Assembly: GCA_017464345.1 (NCBI GenBank)
Contig: JAFUAH010000030.1
Location: 17,666 to 81,665 of the forward strand
Origin: Bacteroidaceae bacterium
GTDB taxonomy: Bacteria > Bacteroidota > Bacteroidia > Bacteroidales > Bacteroidaceae
DNA length: 64,000 nucleotides
Reading direction: 5' to 3'
The translations under genes were made by a program, and so were the position numbers. This document shows, one piece after another, positions 33,786 to 42,460 of this stretch (positions within the stretch are counted from its first letter, which is position 1; each line of letters starts with the position of its first letter). Under the pieces are notes generated by a model that was not told the DNA's origin, made no database searches, and worked only from the letters and a program-made list of their open reading frames with translations.

Positions 33786-34493
33786 ATGGACTTTACAGAA
33801 ATTAACAATGAGTTAGGCAACCTCTTTGGAGTGACTCTATTCGATCCGCAGCAGTTCATCTCGCTGGTCCTCCGATTCTTCATCAATCTGGTTGTAGTCA
33901 GCATCATTGCCCGCTACTTCTACTACCCACATAGCCGCCGTCGCGACTACATGTTCATCTTTCTGCTCATGTCGCTAAGCATCTTCCTGCTCGTGAGCCT
34001 GATGGAGGGTGGCGGCATGGAGCTGGGTGCAGCCATGGGCCTGTTTGCCATCTTTGGCATCATGCGCTTCCGCACAGAGGCAGTGCCCATCCGTGAGATG
34101 ACCTACCTCTTCATGCTCATCGCCATCAGTGTCATCAATGCCGTGGCACAGGGCGACTATCATCCCAAGGCACAGTACTGGGACGGCGTGGGCATCGTCA
34201 CCATCATCTTTGTCAATCTGGTCTTCATCGCTATGGCATGGCTCTTCGAGTCAAGCAAAATCATGTCTGACAATTGCTCGAAGTACATCAAATATGATAA
34301 TGTAAACCTAGTGGCACCTGACAAGCGTGAAGAACTGAAAGCCGACCTGGAGAAGCGCACGGGGCTGAAAATCCTTCGCATCGAAGTGGGCATGATAGAT
34401 TACTTGAAGGATGCAGTGCTCATCCGCATCTTCTACGATGAGAAGGCAGACCGTGGCAGCAGCATTGCCGAGATGTCGAAGATGCCAAGGTAA
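33786..34493 (+). CDS. DUF4956 membrane protein
   Basis: 235 aa with about four membrane segments in the first 150 residues (FFINLVVVSIIARYFYY, YMFIFLLMSLSIFLLVSLM, MTYLFMLIAISVINAV, VGIVTIIFVNLVFIAMAWL). Between them is the conserved GAAMGLFAIFGIMRFRTEAVPIREM loop. The soluble C-terminal domain (KADLEKRTGLKILRIEVGMIDYLKDAVLIRIFY) is small. DUF4956 proteins accompany VTC-domain proteins, CotH and DUF4353 proteins in many bacteria; a role as membrane anchor or channel for the polymerase is plausible but unproven. Confidence 0.85.
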   Translation: MDFTEINNELGNLFGVTLFDPQQFISLVLRFFINLVVVSIIARYFYYPHSRRRDYMFIFLLMSLSIFLLVSLMEGGGMELGAAMGLFAIFGIMRFRTEAVPIREMTYLFMLIAISVINAVAQGDYHPKAQYWDGVGIVTIIFVNLVFIAMAWLFESSKIMSDNCSKYIKYDNVNLVAPDKREELKADLEKRTGLKILRIEVGMIDYLKDAVLIRIFYDEKADRGSSIAEMSKMPR

Positions 34494-34577
34494 TCTCAGC
34501 GCCTTATCATTAAACAATATAGGCTTATTTCGGTCTAAACTGGAAGAGAATATTTGGAACGAATCAAAAAAAGTCTT

Positions 34578-35384
34578 ATGAAACGTTTTGGAGTCGTATG
34601 TCTTGTGCTTCTCGTCGCCCATCAGGTTTGGGCCGACGACAACACGGGCGGAGTCTGGACCGAGGTAGGCGTGAGCAAGGCATTACCCTACAACCTCAGC
34701 GCGGAGGCCAGTGCCGAGTACCGCACCATCGACTGGTTCGACTGGTCGAGCCGCTGGAATGTGGGGGCGGGGCTGACCTATAAGCTGGGAAAGAACTTCC
34801 GCTTTGGCCTAGGCTACACTTTCATCCAGAAGCACAATCAGGAAGAGTGGAAAAACCACTATGGCAGCAATAGCGGAAAGTGGAACGGATACAACGTTGA
34901 TGCACCTAACTGGGCCAATCGCCACCGTCTGTCCTTCGATGTCGTAGGCACGAAGAAATTCCGCAAAGTTCTGCGCATCAGCCTGCGCGAACGCTACCAG
35001 TACACCTACCAGGCTCCACGTGACGTGGACCGCATGAAGCTGCGTGACCCCAGCTATGACGGAGAGGGAAATCTCACAAGCCTGGACGATACCACCTACA
35101 CTGTAGACCGCAAATCGGCCAAAAACCGTCACCTCCTGCGCTCACGCCTGAAACTGTCCATCGACAAGAAGGGCTGGAAGTGGGAACCCTACATCAGCGT
35201 GGAGGCACACAACAATCTGGGCGACAAGATGCACCTCGACAAGGTGCGCACGGCCGTCGGCGTGGACTACAGCATCAAGAAGAGCCACAAGGTGGGACTG
35301 GGCTACATCTTTAACCATGAGAACGACGATGACGGAGACCAGAACATACACGCCATATCTGTCGGATACAGCTACAAATTTTAA
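34578..35384 (+). CDS. DUF2490-type outer-membrane beta-barrel protein
   Basis: 268 aa with a signal peptide (cut near VWADD) and regular amphipathic strands (LSAEASAEYRTIDWF, WNVGAGLTYKLGKNFRFGLGYTF, LRISLRERYQYTYQA), ending in a classic outer-membrane beta-signal, ISVGYSYKF. The pattern matches DUF2490-like barrels. The start is the ATG at 34578; an upstream TTG would only add a polar extension. Position after the VTC and DUF4956 genes suggests an outer-membrane part of the same pathway. Confidence 0.75.
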   Translation: MKRFGVVCLVLLVAHQVWADDNTGGVWTEVGVSKALPYNLSAEASAEYRTIDWFDWSSRWNVGAGLTYKLGKNFRFGLGYTFIQKHNQEEWKNHYGSNSGKWNGYNVDAPNWANRHRLSFDVVGTKKFRKVLRISLRERYQYTYQAPRDVDRMKLRDPSYDGEGNLTSLDDTTYTVDRKSAKNRHLLRSRLKLSIDKKGWKWEPYISVEAHNNLGDKMHLDKVRTAVGVDYSIKKSHKVGLGYIFNHENDDDGDQNIHAISVGYSYKF

Positions 35385-35429
35385 TATTTTCAATACTTCA
35401 ATTTCACAACGCCTCTAAATATTAACGCT

Positions 35430-35795
35430 ATGAAGAAAATCTTTTTTATTGTGACACTATTAGCTGCCAGCCTTGCAGCACATGCCGAAGACTACAAATA
35501 TCTGACACTAGCCTACAACAGCATGGAAAAGAGCATTGAACTGGGCACCATTCAGAAGATAACCTTTACTGACGGGCAACTGGTGGTGACCACCAGTGAC
35601 GGCAGCGAAACATTTGCCCAGAACCAAATGGAGAAGATGTATTTCAGCCAGACTGCCACTAACATCCAGTCCACGGTCGCCGATGTTCCCCAGACAGGCA
35701 CCTCCGTCTATGACCTGCAAGGACGCAAAATACAGCAGTCCCGCCCGTCCAAGGGCATATACATCGTGAATGGTAGGAAAGTTGTCATCAAGTAA
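35430..35795 (+). CDS. Short exported protein with sorting-like tail
   Basis: 121 aa: signal peptide (LAAHAEDY), a short central domain (MEKSIELGTIQKITFTDGQLVVTTSDGSE) and the tail SVYDLQGRKIQQSRPSKGIYIVNGRKVVIK. The central segment resembles the N-terminal strands of the next gene's protein. It lies 12 bp before that gene. The protein is almost only signal plus tail, so it may be a surface accessory or small decoy of the type IX system. Function unknown. Confidence 0.65.
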   Translation: MKKIFFIVTLLAASLAAHAEDYKYLTLAYNSMEKSIELGTIQKITFTDGQLVVTTSDGSETFAQNQMEKMYFSQTATNIQSTVADVPQTGTSVYDLQGRKIQQSRPSKGIYIVNGRKVVIK

Positions 35796-35807
35796 TAGTC
35801 GACAGCC

Positions 35808-37043
35808 ATGAAAAGGATTACCATTCTCCTCTCTTGTATCCTCGTCAGCCTCGGCATGGCGGCCCAGAGCCAAATGCGGCTGTGGCATGGCGGCGAATCG
35901 ACGCGCATCAACCTGAGCGATGCACAGAACATGGTGTTCGGCTCTGGAGGCACCACCGTATCCATCGCTGGCACCACGTATCAGACCTCGGCTATCGACA
36001 GCCTGACGATGATTCATCAGGTCACAGTCACCTTCAACGGTAACAGTGTCACGACCAGCATCCCCGCTGCCGTGGCCAAAGATATCACCGCAGAGGCCGA
36101 CGGCGCATACCTCACCATCACCAACAACAACGTCAGCAATGAAGTGGAATTCGTACTGAGCGGCGAGAGTAGCAATGGTGGTTTCACCTACAATGGCTCG
36201 TACAAGGCTACGATATGCCTCAACGGACTCACACTCACCAGCCAGCGGGGAGGTGCCATCGACATACAGTGTGGCAAACGCATAGCCCTGGTGCTGAATG
36301 ACGGGACCACCAACACACTGGCCGACTACGCCAGCGGCACACAGAAGGCATGTCTCTACAGCAAGGGCCACGTAGAAGTGGAGGGCACTGGCACACTGAA
36401 CGTCACGGGCAACCTCACTCACGCCATCAAGACCAAGGAATACCTGCAACTGAAGAAATCCACTGGTGCCATCAACATCGTGAAGGCTGCCGGAGATGCC
36501 ATCCACGTGGGGCAGTACTACCTGCAAAACGGGGGAAGCATCAGCATCACCTCCACCACCCAGGCCGATGGCATTCAGGCCGAATATCTGACCCTCGAAG
36601 ACGACATCACGCCCGACCCCAACGAGGAAAACAACGGACAGGTCATCATCAAGGGCGGTACCATCAATATAGAGATGACGCACGAGGACTGCAAAGCCAT
36701 CAAGGCAGACGACCTCGTCACCATCACTGGCGGCACCTTCGACATCAAGGCTTCCGGCAATGGCAGCCGTGGCATCCAGACCGACGGCAGCATGGTCATC
36801 GGTGAGTCTGGCGGCACAGACGCATCGCCCACAATCACTATCTCTGCCAGCGGTGGGCTGTGTACGAACGAGGCCGATGTCGATGACCCGCATCGCTGCA
36901 TGGGCATCAAGGTGGATGGCGACCTGACGGTCTATGCCGGCACCACCACGGTCACCAACACCGGTTCCAAGAGCCGCGGCATCAAGGTCGCCGGTACATA
37001 CACCAAGACTGGCGGTGTTGTGAATGCCACCATCAAGAACTGA
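35808..37043 (+). CDS. DUF4353-type carbohydrate-binding domain protein
   Basis: 411-aa exported protein with a signal peptide (MAAQSQ) and a right-handed beta-helix-like body of G-x-I-x-I-x steps: GAIDIQCGKRIALVLNDGTTN, HVEVEGTGTLNVTGN, AIKTKEYLQLKKSTGAINI, GDAIHVGQYYLQNGGSISI. These match the DUF4353 'carbohydrate-binding domain-containing' family, which travels with VTC and DUF4956 genes. An Asp/Glu-rich patch (DDITPDPNEENNG) could bind metal. No sorting tail is seen. It closes the operon before a strong terminator. Confidence 0.78.
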   Translation: MKRITILLSCILVSLGMAAQSQMRLWHGGESTRINLSDAQNMVFGSGGTTVSIAGTTYQTSAIDSLTMIHQVTVTFNGNSVTTSIPAAVAKDITAEADGAYLTITNNNVSNEVEFVLSGESSNGGFTYNGSYKATICLNGLTLTSQRGGAIDIQCGKRIALVLNDGTTNTLADYASGTQKACLYSKGHVEVEGTGTLNVTGNLTHAIKTKEYLQLKKSTGAINIVKAAGDAIHVGQYYLQNGGSISITSTTQADGIQAEYLTLEDDITPDPNEENNGQVIIKGGTINIEMTHEDCKAIKADDLVTITGGTFDIKASGNGSRGIQTDGSMVIGESGGTDASPTITISASGGLCTNEADVDDPHRCMGIKVDGDLTVYAGTTTVTNTGSKSRGIKVAGTYTKTGGVVNATIKN

Positions 37044-37109
37044 CGAACAGCTAGCACTGAGTGCCGCATCGGCCCTCATAGGCTAGAAGTACAAGGGAAA
37101 CTCCTGGAC

Positions 37110-37158
37110 GTGACGTGCCCCCCGGACATTTTCAGTAAATGTCCGGGGGGCACGTCAC
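37110..37158. terminator. Strong bidirectional terminator
   Basis: Perfect 22-bp stem (37110-37131 with 37137-37158) around a 5-base loop, between convergent genes. The stem includes a run of six C paired with six G. Confidence 0.88.
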
Positions 37159-37168
37159 TATTTGTAGC

Positions 37169-37810
37169 TCACTCCAGTGTACGGATGATGCAAACGGCCT
37201 TATACACGGCGGCAATTTGCTCCTTCAGCACCTGGAAGGGTTCGTAGGCAGGATTGTCGCTGTAGAGCGTCAGCGTGGGGCTCTGCCCGTTCACCCCCTT
37301 GATGCGCTTCAGCATACGCTCATTGTCGCGTGTGAAGATAAGATAAATGTCATTGGGACGGATACGCGACATGGCATCCAGTTTCCGCACACCCACGATG
37401 TCGCCACTCTGTATGGTGGGATCCATCGAGTTTCCCACGACGGGGAAGTAGGCATCCACCTCGAGGCCGGGGATGGAGATGCGCTCTGTGCTCACATCCT
37501 CGTCCCCCATTTCCAACTGACCGGCGCTGGCAGGCATCCGGTTGTAGTAGGGCGAGCCCACAGGCAGCACATCGGCCTGCGACCGGCTTTCCTGATAGCC
37601 CCTCCGAGGCATCTCCTCCTTATCCGTCAGCCAGTCGAAACTGACATCCGGCAGTGCACGGCATATCTTTGCCACTCCGCCGGGAGGGATTTGGTTCTGC
37701 GATATCCAGTTGGCAATCGTGGGCTGCGTGGTTCCTATCATGGTGGCAAACACTTTCTGCGTACCTCCATACTCACGAATCAGCATTCTCAGTTTCTCTC
37801 TTGCATCCAT
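37169..37810 (-). CDS. HTH/S24-family LexA-like repressor
   Basis: 213 aa. Residues about 10-62 form an XRE/CI-like HTH (GTQKVFATMIGTTQPTIANWI). The C-terminal S24 peptidase domain has Ser128 in VGNSMDPTI and Lys168 in RMLKRIKG. A candidate Ala-Gly autocleavage site is Ala96-Gly97 (ASAGQ). It looks like a stress- or phage-type repressor that inactivates itself; no phage genes are nearby, so a free-standing regulator is more likely. The gene has its own promoter. Confidence 0.85.
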   Translation of the reverse strand: MDAREKLRMLIREYGGTQKVFATMIGTTQPTIANWISQNQIPPGGVAKICRALPDVSFDWLTDKEEMPRRGYQESRSQADVLPVGSPYYNRMPASAGQLEMGDEDVSTERISIPGLEVDAYFPVVGNSMDPTIQSGDIVGVRKLDAMSRIRPNDIYLIFTRDNERMLKRIKGVNGQSPTLTLYSDNPAYEPFQVLKEQIAAVYKAVCIIRTLE

Positions 37811-37839
37811 CTTTTTTCTCTTTTACTTGATTACGAATG

Positions 37840-37871
37840 CAAAGTTATTCATTTTCTAATCATCTTCCAAA
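37840..37871 (-). promoter_or_regulatory. Promoter of S24 regulator gene
   Basis: Minus-strand TTTG (37868-37871), 20 bp, TAACTTTG (37840-37847), 29 bp before the ATG. Confidence 0.78.
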
Positions 37872-38015
37872 TATTTTATCAATTATTTTATACTCATTTT
37901 ATCCGAATCGGTCACCAGGCCTGCAATAGAGCATCTGCAGGGGGAGCATTTCATGTAAGGATATTTCAGCCCATCCGAGAAGCCGTGCCCAAATAGCCGG
38001 GAGCAGCAAAAAGCA

Positions 38016-38049
38016 AGGGGGCCGTGTCATGATTCTGACACGGCCCCCT
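38016..38049 (-). terminator. Terminator of tRNA-Leu
   Basis: Perfect 14-bp stem AGGGGGCCGTGTCA/TGACACGGCCCCCT; on the minus strand it follows tRNA-Leu by 14 bp and runs into TTGCTTTTTG. Confidence 0.88.
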
Positions 38050-38063
38050 CTTCTTTTAGCCTG

Positions 38064-38145
38064 TACCCAGAGCCGGGGTCGAACCGGCACGGGTTTCCCC
38101 ACTGGTGTTTGAGACCAGCGCGTCTACCGATTCCGCCATCTGGGC
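38064..38145 (-). tRNA. tRNA-Leu (CAA)
   Basis: An 82-nt class II tRNA on the minus strand: acceptor GCCCAGA/TCTGGGT (first pair G-U), anticodon arm CTGGT-CTCAAAC-ACCAG (anticodon CAA), long variable arm TGGGGAAACCCGT, T loop TTCGACC, discriminator A. CCA is not encoded. Confidence 0.93.
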
Positions 38146-38155
38146 TTAGCGAGTG

Positions 38156-38185
38156 CAAAGGTACGCAAATAAATTAGAAATCAAA
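38156..38185 (-). promoter_or_regulatory. Promoter of tRNA-Leu
   Basis: Minus-strand TTTG (38182-38185), 18 bp, TACCTTTG (38156-38163), followed by the same GCACTCGCTA discriminator block as the tRNA-Lys promoter. Confidence 0.75.
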
Positions 38186-38194
38186 AATTAAAGA

Positions 38195-40903
38195 TTAAAA
38201 ATTTGCGCTTTTGAAGTATTTTTCACCGTTTTGTATATACAGTCCCTTCTTCTGGCCTGCTTTGCGCCTGCCGCTGAGGTCGTAGGCCGGGGTCGTCTGC
38301 TGGTGCTGAGCAGGCGACGGTGCTCCGACATCGTGCAGGCCCACCTGATTACCGTCGATGCCGTTAAAGACGAAGACGGTGCTGCCAGGCAGGGTGAGGG
38401 TCAGGGTCTGGTCTATATCGATAGGCTGGCCCTCAGAGAGACCGTTCAGCGCATTCTGCACCTTGAAGGCCTTGCTGAGCACGATGCTGCCCGTGACCGA
38501 GGAGGGAATGTCGAGTGCCTGGCGCAGGGTGGTCCGGAAGGTCTGTGAGGCATTGCTTCCGTTGCGCAGGGTGAGTACCGACTTCAGGCCGTTCCATGCG
38601 GCCCAGCCATAGACGTTGGCCTGCGTGCCGTCCCACGGGTTACCGCCCACCCAGTGGATGTCGGGCAGGACGTCGGCCTGCTCGCGCTGCCACTGAATGC
38701 ACTCGGCCAGGTCGGCCCACAGTTTGCCATTGTTGATGCTGTTCATCAGGCTGTAGTCATTGTAGAGCTCCACCATGCCGCTGCCACAGGCGAAGGCACA
38801 GCGCATCTCGCGCAGGACGGCCTGGTAGCCCTGGTTCTTGCTGACATTGCCGTGGGTGGAGAGGATGAAGCCATGCGTCATCAGCGTATTGATGGGGCAG
38901 AGGGGAGCATTCTGCACGAAGTTCTGATAGACCAGGCGGTCGCGGTACGTTATCCAGTTTTCGCGGTCTATCGAGTTGTTGCCGATAGTGCCGTAGTCGT
39001 TCTCCTGCCGCCAGACGGCATCGGTGAAGTGGAACCAGAAGGGGCTGGCCCACGTGCCGACGGTGGTGTTGAAGAAGATGTCGGGCTTCAGTTGCCGACG
39101 CACTTGGTCTTCCAGGTTGATGATAGCTTCGGCGTTCTCCTCACCCGTCGTCCCACTGTCGGGGCCTGTGGCACTGAACTGAGCACTGATGCCGTCGAAC
39201 TTGAAGAAGCGGAAGTCGTAATGGTCTATCATGTACTTGCAGGCATCCCAGAACGTCTGGTAGTAGTCAGGGTTGGAGAGCTGCATACCGCCCTTGCCGT
39301 TCCAGTACTGGCGGCGGTAGTTGCCGCTCTGTCCGTAGCCGCCCACGGGGCCCAACCAGGCACCGATGCCACTGCCCATCTGGCGTGCCACCTCGTCAGC
39401 CTCCTGGAATCCGTTGGGGAAGTTCTTGTTGAAGGTCCACGTACCGTACTGGTCCCATCCGTCGTCCCAGACGAAGGCCTCTACGCCGGTATTGTACTTG
39501 TCGAAGAACTTCTGCTTCCACTGCTGCATGACATCCACGCACTGCGAGATGTTCATGTTCGTGGTGTATTCGGGGTCGTTGTTGCGGTCGATGTTCAGCT
39601 CGTACCAACTGATATAGACGGGCATCGGCCGCCAGGGCACGGCCCGCTCGCGCTCGCTGTAGGCCAGGAACGAACGGCGCTGCTGCCCCTGTCCGACCAT
39701 GCCCACCACACTGCTCACGTGCCATGTGGTGCCGGCGGTGATGCTGACGTTCCGGCTCCACGTTCCCCGTATCGACACCACATCCTGCGTCTCTCCCGTT
39801 TCCGAGGACTCCACTTCCAGTTTCACCGTGATGTTGCCACTGGAGGTGACGGTCTCGGTCTTCGTCTCGCCGAAGAAGCGCAGGGTGAACGTGCCGCTGT
39901 GGGGCACGTTGAAGGTGTATGTGTTCTGTGACTTCTGGCCACCCGTATATCCGAAGTGGTAGTCGCTGGCCACCACATTGCCGTTGGCATCCACCAAATC
40001 TACGCCACAGAGATTCATGCGATGGGAACCCGAGGTATATTGGAACTCCACCGTCAGCCGACCGGGCTCCGAGAGGGTGACGCTCCGGCTGTTCAGCACG
40101 ACGTCGGGGTAAGTATATCCGACTTCGCCCACACGGGCCGGGATGGCGGCAGCCTCAGCCTGTTGCCACGACGTGGGTGTCCACGTCCAGTTCCACTGGC
40201 CCACCGTCTGGTAACCGTCCGACAAGGGTTCGGCCGTGGAGGTGTTCAGTCCCATGGGTGTCTCCAGTCCCGCAAACAGCTGGTCGCTCACAAGCACTGC
40301 CCCACGGGTGTTGCCCGAAACGCGCGGAGCCGATCCGGCCGACCGCACATCCACGTCGTACATCATCGGCACGATGTCGTGCATACGGGTATTGCGCAGG
40401 GCCTCGATGTCCAGTTCGGTGCGCAGGTAGTGGCTGCCGTCGCGCAGCACCGCCCTCCACGTCAGCTGCAGTGCAGGATTCGTACCATAGACGAAGCGGG
40501 CCACAAGGGCCTTTCCGTCGAAGTGCTCAGCCCCCTTGACGGCGGTCTCACTGCCCACAAGACTCTCGGTATATAGCGTGTCCAGCAGCAGTTCGCTGGC
40601 CTTCCGCGTCAGTTGGCCCTCCGCCCCCAGCGAGAACTGGAACAGTTCCGTACCGGGCAGCAGGTTCATCTCCGGACTGCCGGCAAAGCGCAGCGTACCG
40701 TCGCGGTGAACGAAGGAGGCCGACAGGAGGTCGTTGCTCAGCGTATAGACTGAGTCCTTGAGTGAGAGGCGTGCCTGCCCCACAGCCGTCTGCTGCTGAG
40801 GATAGACCATGGGCAGATAGCCCTGCCCCGAGGCACTGAGCTGGCTGAGCATCATAGCCAGCACCGGGAGAATGAAATGTCTCTTCATTGCTGTATTCTT
40901 CAT
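38195..40903 (-). CDS. Clan GH-D glycoside hydrolase (GH36/alpha-galactosidase-like)
   Basis: 902 aa, exported (signal peptide ending SASGQ; Met1 or Met6). An N-terminal beta-sandwich and an NPCBM/NEW2-like insert (residues about 265-365) precede a TIM barrel with YISWYELNID, FVWDDGWDQYGTWTF and the clan GH-D nucleophile in FFKFDGIS (Asp570). A C-terminal sandwich ends in the Por-type tail AYDLSGRRKAGQKKGLYIQNGEKYF. It probably releases alpha-linked galactose or GalNAc; the exact family is not certain. It lies 12 bp after the GH25 gene and should share its promoter. Confidence 0.8.
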   Translation of the reverse strand: MKNTAMKRHFILPVLAMMLSQLSASGQGYLPMVYPQQQTAVGQARLSLKDSVYTLSNDLLSASFVHRDGTLRFAGSPEMNLLPGTELFQFSLGAEGQLTRKASELLLDTLYTESLVGSETAVKGAEHFDGKALVARFVYGTNPALQLTWRAVLRDGSHYLRTELDIEALRNTRMHDIVPMMYDVDVRSAGSAPRVSGNTRGAVLVSDQLFAGLETPMGLNTSTAEPLSDGYQTVGQWNWTWTPTSWQQAEAAAIPARVGEVGYTYPDVVLNSRSVTLSEPGRLTVEFQYTSGSHRMNLCGVDLVDANGNVVASDYHFGYTGGQKSQNTYTFNVPHSGTFTLRFFGETKTETVTSSGNITVKLEVESSETGETQDVVSIRGTWSRNVSITAGTTWHVSSVVGMVGQGQQRRSFLAYSERERAVPWRPMPVYISWYELNIDRNNDPEYTTNMNISQCVDVMQQWKQKFFDKYNTGVEAFVWDDGWDQYGTWTFNKNFPNGFQEADEVARQMGSGIGAWLGPVGGYGQSGNYRRQYWNGKGGMQLSNPDYYQTFWDACKYMIDHYDFRFFKFDGISAQFSATGPDSGTTGEENAEAIINLEDQVRRQLKPDIFFNTTVGTWASPFWFHFTDAVWRQENDYGTIGNNSIDRENWITYRDRLVYQNFVQNAPLCPINTLMTHGFILSTHGNVSKNQGYQAVLREMRCAFACGSGMVELYNDYSLMNSINNGKLWADLAECIQWQREQADVLPDIHWVGGNPWDGTQANVYGWAAWNGLKSVLTLRNGSNASQTFRTTLRQALDIPSSVTGSIVLSKAFKVQNALNGLSEGQPIDIDQTLTLTLPGSTVFVFNGIDGNQVGLHDVGAPSPAQHQQTTPAYDLSGRRKAGQKKGLYIQNGEKYFKSANF

Positions 40904-40915
40904 GGTTCTTATTGT

Positions 40916-41788
40916 TTACTTTATTCCCTTTTCATCGATATATTTCAGGAAGTCTTGGTACGTGCCGTTGAATTTGTCCAGATCAACGTAGTTCCTCGGT
41001 ATTTCCCGCACTTCGCCATGGTGGCTGAACTGCCAGAAGACCGTGTTCGGAATATCGGGCGCCAGGTTCTGGTCGGGCTTGGCCATCCAGAAGTCGTGGT
41101 CGCTCAGCGCGGGGTCGTCCTTTACGTATTCGTTGTAGATTTTCCGGGTTGTGTAGATGATGGCCTTCACTCCCAGTTTACGCTCCACCACGGCCAGCCA
41201 GTCCTTCACTATCGGCACCATCCGCGGCGAACGGATTTCGTAGTCCAGCACTGGCGGCAGGTCGCCCTTCTCCAGCCGGACGTTCTCCAGGAAGAAGCGA
41301 GCCTGCTCCGCTCCCGGCTCGTCCATCGTCAGATAGTGATACACGCCGCGATGGAAGCCATGGCGCTTGGCCTCGGCATAGTTGTACTCGTACATGGAAT
41401 CCACATACCGCTCCAGCCGCTTGCGTTTCCTGCCTTTCCCGATGAAGGCCGTGCCCTTGGTGGCCCTGACGAAGACGAACTTCAGCGGCACCTGCCGCAG
41501 CCCATAGACATCGTTGTCGAAGTCCGACAGATTGTCCCAGTCTATCGTGTCCTGATACACCGACACGTCTATGCCATAGACCTCCGCAGGGCACCGTCCC
41601 TCCTGGGCATCGTCCTCGGCTATCACATCTACAAACGACGTATCTACCGCCACCGTGTCCAGCCCGTCGGTTTCCACCCGTCCCGAGCCGCCTCCCGGCT
41701 TCAGCAGCAGCGTGGCCACCACGCCCACCAGCAGTCCGCAGGCAAAAACGCCTGTCCACTTGGCCATTGTCCAGTCCTTCGTTTCCAT
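40916..41788 (-). CDS. GH25-family lysozyme-like muramidase
   Basis: 290 aa with an N-terminal membrane anchor (VFACGLLVGVVATLLL) and a GH25 barrel: YGIDVSVYQ (Asp74), FVFVRATKG, HRGVYHYL and the catalytic VLDYEIR (Asp182, Glu184). It would cleave peptidoglycan MurNAc-GlcNAc bonds from the periplasmic side. Spacing puts it in one transcript with the GH-D enzyme downstream, an uncommon pairing of wall and glycan hydrolases. Confidence 0.88.
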   Translation of the reverse strand: METKDWTMAKWTGVFACGLLVGVVATLLLKPGGGSGRVETDGLDTVAVDTSFVDVIAEDDAQEGRCPAEVYGIDVSVYQDTIDWDNLSDFDNDVYGLRQVPLKFVFVRATKGTAFIGKGRKRKRLERYVDSMYEYNYAEAKRHGFHRGVYHYLTMDEPGAEQARFFLENVRLEKGDLPPVLDYEIRSPRMVPIVKDWLAVVERKLGVKAIIYTTRKIYNEYVKDDPALSDHDFWMAKPDQNLAPDIPNTVFWQFSHHGEVREIPRNYVDLDKFNGTYQDFLKYIDEKGIK

Positions 41789-41822
41789 GTATGCTTTTCC
41801 GTGTTATCTCTTCTTCTCTGCG

Positions 41823-41830
41823 CAAATATA
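41823..41830 (-). promoter_or_regulatory. -7 box of GH25/GH-D unit
   Basis: TATATTTG on the minus strand, 34 bp before the ATG; no -33 TTTG found. Confidence 0.5.
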
Positions 41831-41900
41831 CGAAAATTATGTCTTCCTCCCTACTTCTCTCCGCAGTTTCTTCCACTTTTTTTCATCCCTAAGCCACAAC

Positions 41901-41933
41901 AAAAAAGCCCCAGAAGCATTTCTGCCTCCGGGG
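41901..41933 (-). terminator. Terminator of AT-rich envelope gene group
   Basis: On the minus strand, CCCCGGAGGC pairs with GCTTCTGGGG (two G-U pairs) and is followed by C and six T. It ends the 42027-44568 unit. Confidence 0.82.
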
Positions 41934-42026
41934 AACCTTTTGCCAAAGGTATGCTACATCTCTGATACCTTATGGGAAATCCCAATGCCTATAGACTTTT
42001 GGATAACTGATTAAAAGGGATTCTAG

Positions 42027-42431
42027 CTAATAAGAAATACTCGACGGATAAAGGTATCTGACAAGTGAACTCTTCTCATTGCGGAGCACTAATTGTGAAC
42101 CGCTCACTTTGAAAGTAAGTTCTTCCACATCATTGGCATTTGACACATTTACACACCTAATTGTATTTCTCTTGATTGTATAGGTATAAGCGGTGTACTC
42201 CCCCCCCTGTCTACTCACCCATGCCAGTGCGCCACTTTTGAAAACCATCAGTTCTCCCCAAGTGCAGGTACGTCGCGTACCACTATTCTCATACACGTAA
42301 TAGTCCAATGCCCATGTACCATCAAGAACAGAGATGTTTTCATATTCTTCATCCTTGTCCCCGCATGCGGTGAACAGTGTGCCCATCGCCAGCAGGGCGA
42401 CAAACGCAAGTGTATATTTAAAAAATTTCAT
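42027..42431 (-). CDS. Lipocalin-like small lipoprotein
   Basis: 134 aa with lipobox FTAC (Cys23) and a body that looks like a small beta-barrel: ISVLDGTWALDYYVYE, ELMVFKSGALAWVS, YTYTIKRNTIRCVNV, ELTFKVSGSQLVLRN. This is the strand order of Bacteroidetes 'lipocalin-like' lipoproteins. Base composition is clearly less GC-rich than in the flanking housekeeping genes. It is the last gene of a three-gene minus-strand group. Confidence 0.65.
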   Translation of the reverse strand: MKFFKYTLAFVALLAMGTLFTACGDKDEEYENISVLDGTWALDYYVYENSGTRRTCTWGELMVFKSGALAWVSRQGGEYTAYTYTIKRNTIRCVNVSNANDVEELTFKVSGSQLVLRNEKSSLVRYLYPSSISY

Positions 42432-42460
42432 GGGGATTACTTTTTGAAAGAGAGAAAAGA

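Noticed and set aside
37169-37810. Prophage marker
   Set aside because: The S24/HTH protein is phage-repressor-like, but no integrase, structural or lysis genes are nearby, and the GH25 gene has a membrane anchor and a metabolic neighbour.
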